Positions 8,176 to 17,067 are shown, numbered from the stretch's first letter. The stretch is DNA of 64,000 nucleotides from Exiguobacterium chiriqhucha RW-2 (GCF_000416965.1 NZ_ATCL01000014.1:434001-498000), one strand, 5' to 3'. The notes: a model not told the origin generated them from the sequence alone. Numbers and translations: made by a program.

Positions 8176-9860
8176 TTGTCACCGAAGACGTTTTTGACAA
8201 GACGCTTCGCCCCACCCGTCACTTCGGCCAGACCGCCGCCGGACATTTCAAAGTAGCCGATCGCTTGGAATGATTCATGTAACTGTTCCAATTCCTCTAG
8301 GGTGAGCGTCTCTTTCAAGACGAGCTCTTCCTCGGAACTGAACGTCAAATCATCGAGCTGGATTGGTTGCGGCGTATAACACGCATACACGTAGTCGCGT
8401 AGTTTCTGATACGTCGGTTTCGATGTCAACTCGTCTAAGCGAACCGTACTCAGTTTCGGAGGCAGTTGTGTGATGATTTGTTCTTTTTGAGAGTGGACCT
8501 GTTTGTCGGCACTGAATTGGGCACTCTGACTGAGCATTTGCAACATGTTCGAGAGCTGGTTGATTTTCTCAGAGTTGGCGTTCCCTTGTTGAATCGCGAC
8601 AACGAGTCGATTCGAGATCTCATTGATGTCCTCGAGCAGACAGTTGAGGGTTTGCTGCGTGTTGCGGATGATGGCCTGTAGCATGAACTCGCGTTGTTTG
8701 TTGTTCTCGATGTCTTTCATGCCCGTGATTTTTTTCAGACCTTGGTACGTGCCGACTCCGATGACGACCAACACCCCGATGCCCGTGAACATGCTCGAGA
8801 AACCGAGCAGCCCACCCATACCGAGCGAGGCAAGACCGGATGTCAATCCGGCCGCACTCAATCCGACGACCGAACCGGATAAATAAATGGCTGTGAGCGG
8901 GACGCCAACCGCAGCTGCTTTTGCCGCCAAATCTTTCATCGATTTGGCGATTTCTGAGTCGTTTTTGCGGAATGTCAAAATATCCTCGTCGCTTTGGATG
9001 GCGCTGGAGATGAGTTCGATTTCTTCTCGCGAGATCGATAGAACTTCTTTCAACTCTTCAAGAAACTTGTTCTCGAACCAAGCCGAGAGCGGACGCTTCA
9101 GCTTGAAGAGGTAAAGTAAGTCTTTGAATAACGATTTCTCGACGATGGAAAAGTCGAGGGTCGTCGACAAATCGCGTAACTCGTCAATCAACGCAATCGT
9201 TGGTGTATGTTCGTCTGGGTTGCTCAAGTAGCCGCGAAGTTGCAACCGATAGTCTGAACTGAGGTGGATGCGGGTGACGAGCGACATCAGTTCGCTATAC
9301 TCTTGGGCGTCAATCTGTTGATCATCGACGAACGTGAAGTTAGCCAATATTTTTAAATAGGTGAGCTTATACGTTTCCGGCAAGTCGGCGAGTGGGGTGA
9401 CTTGTGAGACGTTGATCAGCTCGTCTTCCTTGTCTTTCAAGGCGGCGATGCCGTTCAATAGCTCGACGACGCCTTCGACATTATACGTTGCGAGTTTGTC
9501 GGACAGACTGTAGTCGTATTGCTCGGTGTGCATGACGATGTGAAGTTTCTCTTTTCGCTTATCATTCTTATACGTGACTTCTCTATCCAAATCGACGCGC
9601 TGCAAATCTTTGTAGTAGACGCAAATCGGTTTTTCAAGTAACGGTTTGAAATAGAAGCGGTCACCCAAAAACAGCATGCCTTCTTTACCGCTCTTAAAGA
9701 GTGTCGAATCATACAAGACGATGACATGTTCCGGGAGGGCGTCCTCTGCATAATTCTTAATGGCTCCGTTCAATTTTTTGTCGGGTACGTTTGGCGCGAT
9801 ATGCGTGCCGTCACCAAGTAAAGTGTGGGCGTATTCTTTCAAATATGTATTAATGTTCAT
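8172..9860 (-). CDS. Membrane-hairpin protein with PH-like and TerB-like regions, unknown function
   Basis: 562 residues. The start is the ATG at 9860, behind GGAAGGTGATAGTTG; an in-frame TTG three bases earlier is less likely. Residues ~40-110 (GKEGMLFLGDRFYFK, PICVYYKDLQRV) resemble a bacterial PH-type beta domain. Residues ~165-215 (LANFTFVDDQQIDAQEYSEL) have the helical Asp/Glu pattern of TerB-like domains. Residues ~310-375 hold alanine/glycine-rich hydrophobic segments (GVPLTAIYLSGSVVGLSAAG, GMGGLLGFSSMFTGIG) likely to form a membrane hairpin. A coiled-coil stretch follows. The C-terminus GGGLAEVTGGAKRLVKNVFG is unusual. It is first in the operon with the 501-residue protein. The domain readings are by eye and tentative. 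Confidence 0.6.
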   Translation of the reverse strand: MNINTYLKEYAHTLLGDGTHIAPNVPDKKLNGAIKNYAEDALPEHVIVLYDSTLFKSGKEGMLFLGDRFYFKPLLEKPICVYYKDLQRVDLDREVTYKNDKRKEKLHIVMHTEQYDYSLSDKLATYNVEGVVELLNGIAALKDKEDELINVSQVTPLADLPETYKLTYLKILANFTFVDDQQIDAQEYSELMSLVTRIHLSSDYRLQLRGYLSNPDEHTPTIALIDELRDLSTTLDFSIVEKSLFKDLLYLFKLKRPLSAWFENKFLEELKEVLSISREEIELISSAIQSDEDILTFRKNDSEIAKSMKDLAAKAAAVGVPLTAIYLSGSVVGLSAAGLTSGLASLGMGGLLGFSSMFTGIGVLVVIGVGTYQGLKKITGMKDIENNKQREFMLQAIIRNTQQTLNCLLEDINEISNRLVVAIQQGNANSEKINQLSNMLQMLSQSAQFSADKQVHSQKEQIITQLPPKLSTVRLDELTSKPTYQKLRDYVYACYTPQPIQLDDLTFSSEEELVLKETLTLEELEQLHESFQAIGYFEMSGGGLAEVTGGAKRLVKNVFGDK

Positions 9861-9965
9861 CAACTATCACCTTCCATATATTGTTTATAAAGTTATTATA
9901 TACTTATAGTACATGCTAGGTAGGGAAAATATTCTAACTGGTAAACGACGTGGTGAGGAGCGGCT

Positions 9966-11150
9966 ATGGTGAAGATGATGATGTATATGTTGATAATTGG
10001 ATTAAGTGGGGGCGTGGCCGTTCTCTTGTTCCGAACAGGACGTGTTGCTAGACTCGTCCATCGGGCATTACGGCGAAAACTTCGTATTATCCAAGATGAA
10101 TTGAAACAGGCGAAGCATCACCCGGCCCGACAGTTCGAACTGCTTGATCCGGTCTATCGAAAAGTCGTGTTTCAAGTCCATCCGCGGGTGAAGATGAACC
10201 GGACCGACTTGGAGCAACTGGTCAGCGATGAGTTGAATCGGTTGATCAAGAGCAAACGCTCGGCCATTTTGTCTTCGGTGACGGTGATAGGGCGAAGCGC
10301 GTTGGGGTTGATGATGTTGAGCGTCAGTTTGGTAGGCGGATATGCGGCCTATCATGAGGCGCAAATGTTGGATTGGCCTGGTTCAACGCAAGTGGCGAGT
10401 TCATCGGCCACCATCCTTGACGAGACGTTCGAGTTGCCGGCGCAAGTCGCATCATCAGAAGAACTCGGTCAGGCACTCGCTTACCACATGAGTCAATTCG
10501 ATGAAACGTTCAGTATCAGTTATATCGGCAAGAGTCGAGATTTTGAACAGACGATGGACGAGGCGTGGGATTGGCTTGAGGCGAACCACATTTACGTGTT
10601 TCGGTTGTCACGAGGCGGCGAGACGGAGTATCGCGATCATGGCGGTTATGTCGAGCTAGACGTCAAATTGGCTTACGATATGAACATCGAGGAAGCGAAA
10701 CAGATTGAAGCGAAGGTCGATCAAGTCGTCGCGGAGATGCCGGTCGGGTTGAACGACTTTGAAACAGTGAAATACATAAACGATTACGTCGTCTTGAACA
10801 CGGCCTACAATTTAGACAGCCAAGCGAGTCCATATACGCCGTACTCCATCTTATTTAATGGGGAAGGCGTGTGCGAAGGATACGCCTTGACGACATTCTT
10901 GTTATTGGAAGCCACAGGTGTGGAAGCGAAGTATATCTCTGGTGAGGTCCAGACCGGGTTACACGCATGGAATCTCGTGAAGCTCGACGGTGCTTGGTAT
11001 CACTTGGACACGACGTGGAACGACCCGGTCCCGAACCGAGAGGGGGAGGTCGGCTACGATTATTTCTTAGTGTCCGATGAGACATTGGGGCAAGATCATG
11101 AGTGGGAAACGAATAATTATCCGATTACTGCGAAAACAGATTTTTTGTAA
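9966..11150 (+). CDS. Membrane-anchored transglutaminase-like (papain-fold) protein
   Basis: 394 residues, starting after GTGAGGAGCGGCT. Two transmembrane segments are visible: residues ~5-22 (MYMLIIGLSGGVAVLLF) and ~105-125 (GLMMLSVSLVGGYAAY). A long C-terminal domain follows that should lie outside the cytoplasm or face the membrane. The transglutaminase-core triad is present: Cys in GEGVCEGYA, His in LHAWNLVKL and Asp in YHLDTTWNDP. Such domains act as proteases, transamidases or peptide-binding modules, often in cell-envelope processing. It diverges from the PH/TerB-like operon across ~100 bp and precedes the coiled-coil/HNH pair. The fold call is firm; the substrate is unknown. Confidence 0.8.
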   Translation: MVKMMMYMLIIGLSGGVAVLLFRTGRVARLVHRALRRKLRIIQDELKQAKHHPARQFELLDPVYRKVVFQVHPRVKMNRTDLEQLVSDELNRLIKSKRSAILSSVTVIGRSALGLMMLSVSLVGGYAAYHEAQMLDWPGSTQVASSSATILDETFELPAQVASSEELGQALAYHMSQFDETFSISYIGKSRDFEQTMDEAWDWLEANHIYVFRLSRGGETEYRDHGGYVELDVKLAYDMNIEEAKQIEAKVDQVVAEMPVGLNDFETVKYINDYVVLNTAYNLDSQASPYTPYSILFNGEGVCEGYALTTFLLLEATGVEAKYISGEVQTGLHAWNLVKLDGAWYHLDTTWNDPVPNREGEVGYDYFLVSDETLGQDHEWETNNYPITAKTDFL

Positions 11151-11387
11151 GTGAAGAGTTGGTTCAACAAGTGCAATCTCAAAAGAAACGCGATGGGCTT
11201 GGCTAAGAATGTGGCTGCCTGATCGTGTTTTTTTATGACCTAATCATTTACGAAATCATAAAAACATCTCCCCCTTTAACAAAAAAGTACCTACATCAAG
11301 CCTTTATAATCCTTATACTAACAAAGTACATAAATAGATGGATTGAAATCCCAATCGAATGAGTTGGGAAGAGGAGTGGACTAAATT

Positions 11388-12227
11388 ATGTTGAATCGCA
11401 AATTTCGAGAAGATTCGATTGAAACGTATAAAAAGGCAGAGCGCGCTTATGAAGCGACCAAGCTCGATGTCGTCAAGGCGTCAGAAACGTTGTTTGGTGA
11501 GCGGAAACGACTGAAATCCATCATTGGATTCAACTGGGATATCATCAATGAACTGAAAAACAAGACGGCTGAAATGAAATTAGAGGTCGAAAAAATCGAA
11601 GTCGAATATAAACGTTACGATTCGTTCTTATTGGAGGTACAGACCGAGATTGCGGCCAACGAAAAAATGATGGCAGCCGTCGAGACACTGACGATGGGTG
11701 CCGCTTCACTTAAAATGACGTCGACCACGGCTGCAGCGATTGCGACGACATTCCGTACTGTCTCGTCGGGAGCGGCGTTGAGCGGAGGTCTCGCTGCAAA
11801 TGCTTCAATGGCTTGGTTGGGCGGAGGGGCGTTTGTCGCAGGCGGCGGTCTAGCCGTAGGTGGTGGATTAATGGGATTGGCAGGACCTGTTGGATGGACC
11901 CTCTTGATTGCAGCGAGTGTCTTCCAAAACGGGAAGAATAAAAAGCTTGGGCGTGAGGCGCTTGAAAAGGCGAGCCTTCTCCAAAAAGAACGCGTTTTGC
12001 TTCGGGGAAATGAGACCGAGATTCTCGCGTTGAACGAGTTGACTGTACAAAACCGTGTCGGCTTGAACCGTTTGTTGAATGAAATCGAGCCAAAAATTGA
12101 ACACTATGGCTGGGACATGCGGAAAATCGAACAAGATCGGGAGCTGCTAGAGAGAATTGGCGTACTACTGAACACGTTGCAAAGTGCGTCTGAATTATTG
12201 AATAAGAAAGTAGGCGACGCAACATGA
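11388..12227 (+). CDS. Coiled-coil protein with glycine-rich hydrophobic hairpin, unknown
   Basis: 279 residues, with GAGGAGTGG upstream. Residues 1-105 and ~185-275 are highly charged and helical, predicted to form coiled coils. Between them, residues ~110-185 are Ala/Gly-rich and hydrophobic (ASMAWLGGGAFVAGGGLAVG, GLMGLAGPVGWTLLIAASVF). This looks like a glycine-zipper or pore-type hairpin. There is no enzyme motif. Its stop overlaps the start of the HNH-motif gene by four bases (ATGA), so the two form a coupled pair. One possibility is a membrane-inserting partner or regulator of the downstream protein; this is inference. Confidence 0.6.
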   Translation: MLNRKFREDSIETYKKAERAYEATKLDVVKASETLFGERKRLKSIIGFNWDIINELKNKTAEMKLEVEKIEVEYKRYDSFLLEVQTEIAANEKMMAAVETLTMGAASLKMTSTTAAAIATTFRTVSSGAALSGGLAANASMAWLGGGAFVAGGGLAVGGGLMGLAGPVGWTLLIAASVFQNGKNKKLGREALEKASLLQKERVLLRGNETEILALNELTVQNRVGLNRLLNEIEPKIEHYGWDMRKIEQDRELLERIGVLLNTLQSASELLNKKVGDAT

Positions 12228-13816
12228 GTCACGTGTTTTCAGAATCGTTGCAAACGAATTTTGATATCGATTTGAACCAGTCCCCTAAGTTGGAAGAATC
12301 TCATCTTCAAATTTTGATGAAGCAATATAAAGAGATTGCCTTCACAAAAGTGATTCAAGAGTTCGGGCTCGGTCCCTTTTTGAACGATTACAAAAAGGGT
12401 GGGAACGTGACGACACTGCATAACGCGCAAGAAGGCGTTTTTGCGGATCAAGAAGTGGAAGCGCGGTTCTCCCGTGGCTATTCGCAAGAGGTACGTAAAG
12501 AGATGTATGAAAAAGACTTTGCGAAGATGCGCGAAAAGGAATTTAAAGAAAGGGACTCCATTACGGACGCATATACAGGTCAAACATTGAACAAAGATGG
12601 ACAAGCCCATCGCGACCATATCGTGTCGGCTTCGGAAATTCATCAAAACGATGAAGCCCGTCTCTATATGACGGATCAAGAACGAGGCAAGATGGCTGTA
12701 GATGATCAGAACTTGGCATGGACGAACGGAAGTCTCAATCAGTCAAAAGGGGATAAGGATTTTAAAGTTTGGCTTGACTCACCGAACCCGAAAGACCCGA
12801 GTCAGACGAACCGTGACCGCTATGGCGTGGATGAACAGGCGGCGATGGAAAAATATATCGAGGCCAAGCAGCATGTCAAAAAGTCCGTCACGAAAGCGAA
12901 ACACACATATTATGCAAAGAATCTGGCGAAAACCGGAGCGAGCCAAGGATTGCGGGTCGGTGCGAAACAAGCGATTGGACTGTTTCTCTACGAGTTGCAA
13001 CACATTTTGTTTAAAGAGCTAAAATGCTTCTTCAAATCATTTAAACAGTTCACGAATTGGGACGCGCGGATTGAAGCGTTCAAACAATGTCTAGAGCGTG
13101 TCTACGCTCATATGATGCAACAGATGAAGCGGTTTGCCACAGCGTTCAAAGACGGCTTCATCGGTGGGTTCATGGGGAATCTGTTGACGGTATTCATCAA
13201 CACGTTCATGACGACGTCGAAAAATTTGGCGCGTCTGATCAATGACGGCGTCACTGGACTTTGGAGTGCGTTCAAGCTATTGTGTCAACCACCTGAAGGC
13301 ATGACGTCGCAGACGGCCATCAAAGAAGCGACAAAGCTCGTCGTCGCAGCGGTGGCCACGACCGTCGGCGTATTATTGACGGAGTCATTCGTGACGTATC
13401 TACAAACGACGCCGTTCGCAATGTTTGCCCAATTGATTGGTGGATTGATTGGCGGGATCCTGACCGGTATCGTCGTGGCCACGTTGATGTATGCGATTGA
13501 TGAATTGGTCGCTTCGCTCCATAAATTGAACGAGTTGATGGATACGTTCAAAGAAGGGTTGTATACGAATGCAGAGCAGGTGCGCGCCACATATGAGGCT
13601 GCCATCGCGATGATGAATGTGGAGTATCAGGCGGTGCTTCAAACCATCTTTCGACAATATGAGGAGTACCGACGACTTTCAGCCATCGCCTTTGATGAAA
13701 CTGAGCGAGTGAGCGTGCGTCTCGATGCGAGTGCCGAGTTGGCAGATTTACTCGACGTACCGACGGATGATGTCATGCGGAATGCGGATGATGTGCGAAA
13801 CTTTTTACGAAGTTGA
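12224..13816 (+). CDS. HNH-motif protein with C-terminal membrane region, unknown function
   Basis: 530 residues. An HNH-type nuclease motif is visible at residues ~115-180: YTGQTL, then D131-H132 in HRDHIVSASEIH, N163 in DDQNLAW and N172 in NGSLNQSKGD. The two Asn are nine residues apart, as in Cas9-type HNH domains, and SKGD follows the second. Zinc-knuckle cysteines are absent. Residues ~240-345 are amphipathic. Residues ~370-425 hold hydrophobic segments (LVVAAVATTVGVLL, FAQLIGGLIGGILTGIVVA) that should cross or enter the membrane. The C-terminus is helical. No restriction, phage or toxin-immunity gene was recognised nearby. It might be a membrane-tethered nuclease effector, or a protein using an HNH-like fold for another purpose. 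Confidence 0.6.
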   Translation: MSHVFSESLQTNFDIDLNQSPKLEESHLQILMKQYKEIAFTKVIQEFGLGPFLNDYKKGGNVTTLHNAQEGVFADQEVEARFSRGYSQEVRKEMYEKDFAKMREKEFKERDSITDAYTGQTLNKDGQAHRDHIVSASEIHQNDEARLYMTDQERGKMAVDDQNLAWTNGSLNQSKGDKDFKVWLDSPNPKDPSQTNRDRYGVDEQAAMEKYIEAKQHVKKSVTKAKHTYYAKNLAKTGASQGLRVGAKQAIGLFLYELQHILFKELKCFFKSFKQFTNWDARIEAFKQCLERVYAHMMQQMKRFATAFKDGFIGGFMGNLLTVFINTFMTTSKNLARLINDGVTGLWSAFKLLCQPPEGMTSQTAIKEATKLVVAAVATTVGVLLTESFVTYLQTTPFAMFAQLIGGLIGGILTGIVVATLMYAIDELVASLHKLNELMDTFKEGLYTNAEQVRATYEAAIAMMNVEYQAVLQTIFRQYEEYRRLSAIAFDETERVSVRLDASAELADLLDVPTDDVMRNADDVRNFLRS

Positions 13817-13830
13817 TCTATATATTGCTG

Positions 13831-13882
13831 AAAAAGAGTGTCTCCTGTTTCGAAATGAAACAAGAAACACTCTTTTTATTTT
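13831..13882. terminator. Bidirectional rho-independent terminator
   Basis: AAAAAGAGTGT pairs with ACACTCTTTTT around a CTCCTGTTTC / GAAACAAG inner region, with a T-run on each side. It lies between the HNH-motif gene and the convergent nanE copy 2 and overlaps that gene's stop codon. Confidence 0.85.
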
Positions 13883-14571
13883 GTGTGCAATGAAGAAGAC
13901 ATCGCCTCTTCAAATCGTGCCGTAATCTGTTGCGGGCGTGTGATAGCCCCACCGACGACGACGGCGTGTGTGCCGAGGTCCATGCAGCGTTTCGCCATCT
14001 CTGGCGTCAAGATGTTGCCTTCGGCGACGACCGGTTGTGTGACGTGATCGAGCACGTCTTTCAAAAACTTGAAGTCGTCGTGGAAGAGGAGCGAGCCGTT
14101 CGTCTCGGCCGTATAGCCGTGGAGCGTCGTCGAGATGTAGTCGAAGCCGAGTCGATCCGCTTCGATACAATCCTCAAGCGTCGCACAGTCGGCCATGAGG
14201 AGTTGATTCGGATAAATCGAACGGATGGCGTGGACGAGTTCTTGCAGCGTCATGTTGCCGGGACGTAGGCGGTGTGTCGCATCGAGGGCGATGACGTCGA
14301 CGCCGACCTCGGTCAGCTCCTCGACTTCTTTCATCGTCGCCGTGATGAATACGTCGCTGTCCGCGTAGTCACGTTTGACGATCCCGATGATCGGGACGTT
14401 CACTTGCTGTTTGATTTCACGGATGTCTTTCGCCGAGTTGGCACGGATGCCTTTGGCCCCGCCTTGAACGGCTGCGATGGCCATCCGGCCCATGATGTAG
14501 TCGCTATGGAGCGGTTCATCTTCGAGTGCTTGGCAGGAGACGATCAATCCGCTTGGTAAATCGGTCATCAT
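13876..14571 (-). CDS. nanE: N-acetylmannosamine-6-phosphate 2-epimerase (copy 2)
   Basis: 231 residues with the same landmarks as copy 1: [54 protein letters not shown] and [12 protein letters not shown]. It epimerises ManNAc-6-P to GlcNAc-6-P. It is the last gene of the EIIBC-rpiR-nanE operon; its ATG overlaps the TAA of the RpiR gene by one base (TAATG). The two copies clearly differ in sequence, so they are paralogues rather than a recent duplication. The context suggests uptake and conversion of an amino sugar through the PTS. Confidence 0.92.
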   Translation of the reverse strand: MMTDLPSGLIVSCQALEDEPLHSDYIMGRMAIAAVQGGAKGIRANSAKDIREIKQQVNVPIIGIVKRDYADSDVFITATMKEVEELTEVGVDVIALDATHRLRPGNMTLQELVHAIRSIYPNQLLMADCATLEDCIEADRLGFDYISTTLHGYTAETNGSLLFHDDFKFLKDVLDHVTQPVVAEGNILTPEMAKRCMDLGTHAVVVGGAITRPQQITARFEEAMSSSLHTK

Positions 14572-15377
14572 TAATCACTTCTTTCTTTTAATCGGTCGAG
14601 CGCTTTGAGTGTTTTTAGATAATGCGCTTTTAAGTCTTCATTCGTTTCCATCAACGTCTTCGTTACCGCGTCCGCCGTGAACAGGAGCGGGAGCTGTGTG
14701 TTGATCAAGAACGCCTCGCCCGACGCACCGGCCGTCAACAGTCGATGGTCGACGAGCTCGGCGAGCGGGGAGTGCTGATAGCCGACGAAAGCGATGGTCG
14801 TGCAGCCCGATTCTTTGGCGAGCTGGACGGCTTGGACGACCTCACGGCTCTCACCGCTGTTCGAGAAGGCGATAATCAAGTCGTCTTTCGTCGCAATCGA
14901 GGCGTCCATGACCATACTATGGCTATCGAACGCCGTAGTGGCGAGCAGTCCCATCCGCCGTAAGCGATATTCCATCTCTTGAGCGACGAGCCCGGCGTTA
15001 CCGAGCCCATATAAATGGACCGAGCGGCAACGTCGGATATGATCGCAGATAGCGAGGAGTTCCTCTTGGTCGATCAAGTGAGCGGTCGTCTGAATCAATT
15101 CGATATACGACCGTTGCATCGGTTCGAGTGACGTCGCCGTCTGGGGTAAGTTCGTTTCCGTCAATGTCTTTTGCATCATGAGCTTCAGTGCCGAATAACT
15201 CCCTACCCCAATCGTCTTGCAGAACCGGGTCACGGTCCCAGGTGACGTCTGGATGGCTTGCGCCAACTCGGTGATCGTCAACTCGATGGCGTCGTTCATA
15301 TTCGTCATGAGGTAATCGGCAATCTTTTTCTCACTGTCCGTCATATCTGGATAGACGTCTTTCATTTGTTCCCACAC
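14571..15377 (-). CDS. RpiR/MurR-type transcriptional regulator
   Basis: 268 residues, with the start taken as GTG at 15377 because GGAGG lies eight bases upstream; an earlier in-frame GTG at 15395 has no site. The N-terminal HTH_6 domain has [20 protein letters not shown]. The C-terminal SIS domain (~residues 110-240) has [25 protein letters not shown] and TIAFVGY. It is expected to bind a phospho-amino sugar and control its own operon. It lies 24 bp after the EIIBC gene and is coupled to nanE. Paired half-sites at 16966-17023 are candidate operators. Confidence 0.9.
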   Translation of the reverse strand: MWEQMKDVYPDMTDSEKKIADYLMTNMNDAIELTITELAQAIQTSPGTVTRFCKTIGVGSYSALKLMMQKTLTETNLPQTATSLEPMQRSYIELIQTTAHLIDQEELLAICDHIRRCRSVHLYGLGNAGLVAQEMEYRLRRMGLLATTAFDSHSMVMDASIATKDDLIIAFSNSGESREVVQAVQLAKESGCTTIAFVGYQHSPLAELVDHRLLTAGASGEAFLINTQLPLLFTADAVTKTLMETNEDLKAHYLKTLKALDRLKERSD

Positions 15378-15401
15378 GGCTGTTCCCTCCAACACAATTC
15401 G

Positions 15402-16943
15402 TTATTCGCCCCGGCCTAACGCCTCTTGGACTTCATTCTTAATAATTGTAACAGAAGGACCGTAAATTACTTGAATCCCATTTCCTTTTTGCACGACCCC
15501 GTGGGCGCCCGTCGCCTTCAACAAATCCTCGCGGACGTGCTGGTGGTCGTTGACGGTGACGCGGAGGCGTGTCGCACAGCAGTCAACCGTGTCGATGTTG
15601 GCATCGCCACCAAGCGCTGCGATGATGGCTGTCGTGCGGTCTGATGCGTCGACGTCGGCTGCTTTCACAGCTGTCTCGTCTGAACGTCCCGGCGTCATGA
15701 AGTTGAACTTCGTGATGAGGAAACGGAACGTCACGTAGTAGAGCAAGAACCAGAAGGCACCGATGACCGGTACGAGCATCCAGTTCGTCTTGTCATTTCC
15801 CTGTAAAACCCCGAATAAGATAAAGTCGATGAACCCACCTGAGAACGTTTGACCAATCGTGATTTCGAAGATGTGGGCCATCATGAAGGCAAGTCCGTCG
15901 AAGATGGCGTGGACCAAGTAGAGGACCGGTGCCACGAACAAGAAGGCGAATTCGAGCGGCTCGGTGATCCCTGTCAAGAACGACGTGAGCGCCGCCGAGA
16001 ACAAGAGGCCAAAGACGACTTTCTTCTGTTCTGGTTTCGCGCAATGATACATGGCGAGCGCGGCACCGAGCAGACCGAACATCATCGTGATGAAGCGACC
16101 TGACATGAAGCGGGCCGTCCCTTCATAGAACTGCGTCGTGCTCGGATCAGCGAGCTGGGCGAAGAAGATTTTCTGCGTCCCTTCAATCAACGTCCCGTCG
16201 ATGACCATTGAGCCCCCGAGGCCGGTCGTCCAAAATGGGATGTAGAAGATGTGGTGCAACCCGAACGGTCCGAGCATCCGGAGCACGAAGCCGTAGATGA
16301 ACGTCCCGATATAGCCTGTCTTGTCGACGAGTCCGCCGAGCGAGAAGATTCCGCTTTGGACCGTCGGCCAGATGAAGTAAAGCGCAATCCCGACACCGAT
16401 GGCGACGAACGACGTGATGATCGGTACGAAGCGCGATCCGCTGAAGAAGCCGAGGAACTGCGGGAGCACTTGCTTGTTGTAGCGGTTATGCAAGAGCGCC
16501 GTCACAATCCCGATTAAAATCCCGCCGAAGACCCCGGTCTCGAGCGTTTGAATCCCGAGCGCCATCCCTTGGCCGGCACTGGCGAGATCCGTCTCCATCA
16601 ATTCACCCGTGATTTGAAGCATGGCGTTGATGGTGGCGTTCATAATCAGATAACCGAGCATGGCGGCGAGTCCCGCTGTCCCTTTATCCGACTTGGCGAG
16701 CCCGACCGCGACCCCGATTGCGAACAGGACGGCCAAGTTGGCGAAGACGATCGACCCGGCGGCGGCCATAATCGTGAATAAATGCTGGAGCCAGGTGATG
16801 TCTAGGAATGGATACGCTTGGACCGTGTTCGGGTTCGAGAGCGCACCTCCAATCCCGAGCAGTAGTCCCGCTGCAGGTAAGACAGCGATGGGCAACATAA
16901 ATGATTTCCCGAATTGTTGTGCCCGTTCGAATAGACGTGACAT
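15402..16943 (-). CDS. PTS sugar transporter EIICB, glucose/GlcNAc/maltose superfamily
   Basis: 513 residues. The start is the ATG at 16943, preceded by AAGGAGG; the frame extends 21 codons further without a ribosome site. The N-terminal ~400 residues form the membrane EIIC (SFMLPIAVLPAAGLLLGIGG, GMALGIQ, LTGITEPLEFAFLF). The C-terminal ~80 residues form EIIB with the phosphocysteine region VDCCATRLRV. There is no EIIA domain, so phosphate must come from another EIIA. It is first in an operon with rpiR and nanE, which suggests an N-acetylated amino sugar entering as a 6-phosphate; the sugar itself is inferred. A cre-overlapped promoter lies upstream. Confidence 0.88.
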   Translation of the reverse strand: MSRLFERAQQFGKSFMLPIAVLPAAGLLLGIGGALSNPNTVQAYPFLDITWLQHLFTIMAAAGSIVFANLAVLFAIGVAVGLAKSDKGTAGLAAMLGYLIMNATINAMLQITGELMETDLASAGQGMALGIQTLETGVFGGILIGIVTALLHNRYNKQVLPQFLGFFSGSRFVPIITSFVAIGVGIALYFIWPTVQSGIFSLGGLVDKTGYIGTFIYGFVLRMLGPFGLHHIFYIPFWTTGLGGSMVIDGTLIEGTQKIFFAQLADPSTTQFYEGTARFMSGRFITMMFGLLGAALAMYHCAKPEQKKVVFGLLFSAALTSFLTGITEPLEFAFLFVAPVLYLVHAIFDGLAFMMAHIFEITIGQTFSGGFIDFILFGVLQGNDKTNWMLVPVIGAFWFLLYYVTFRFLITKFNFMTPGRSDETAVKAADVDASDRTTAIIAALGGDANIDTVDCCATRLRVTVNDHQHVREDLLKATGAHGVVQKGNGIQVIYGPSVTIIKNEVQEALGRGE

Positions 16944-16965
16944 GAGATAAATCCTCCTTAAAATT

Positions 16966-17023
16966 ATTTTCACCTGAATCATAATATGAAAAATATTTTT
17001 ATGCAAGCGGTTACGGTGAAAAT
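16966..17023. promoter_or_regulatory. Paired inverted half-sites flanking the EIICB promoter (candidate RpiR operator)
   Basis: ATTTTCACC at 16966-16974 and its exact complement GGTGAAAAT at 17015-17023 bracket the promoter, one near the start of transcription and one just upstream of the -35. The local regulator is RpiR-type, so it is the natural candidate; this is inference. Confidence 0.45.
16978..17015 (-). promoter_or_regulatory. SigmaA-type promoter with overlapping CcpA cre box
   Basis: On the minus strand, TTGCAT (17001-17006) and TATGAT (16978-16983) are separated by 17 bases. The 15 bases at 17001-17015, ATGCAAGCGGTTACG, match the cre consensus WTGNAANCGNWNNCW at 14 positions and cover the -35. 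The EIIBC operon is therefore likely to be repressed by CcpA. Confidence 0.75.
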
Positions 17024-17032
17024 CTTTTTAAC

Positions 17033-17067
17033 AAAAAATCGAACCAGTCAACGGGACCGGTTCGATT
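17033..17067 (-). terminator. Rho-independent terminator of the bglP-bglA operon
   Basis: Reading the minus strand, AATCGAACC and GGTTCGATT form a nine-pair stem extended by GTC/GAC, followed by TTTTTT. It lies just after the bglA stop. Confidence 0.9.

Noticed and set aside
11281-11345. SigmaA promoter before the coiled-coil/HNH pair
   Set aside because: TATAAT (11305-11310) and TATACT (11314-11319) are present, but neither has a -35 at acceptable spacing, so I did not list it as a feature.
12570-12760. Cas9-like or CRISPR-associated protein
   Set aside because: Only the HNH Asn spacing resembles Cas9; there is no RuvC motif, no arginine-rich bridge helix and no array, and the protein is 530 residues with membrane segments.
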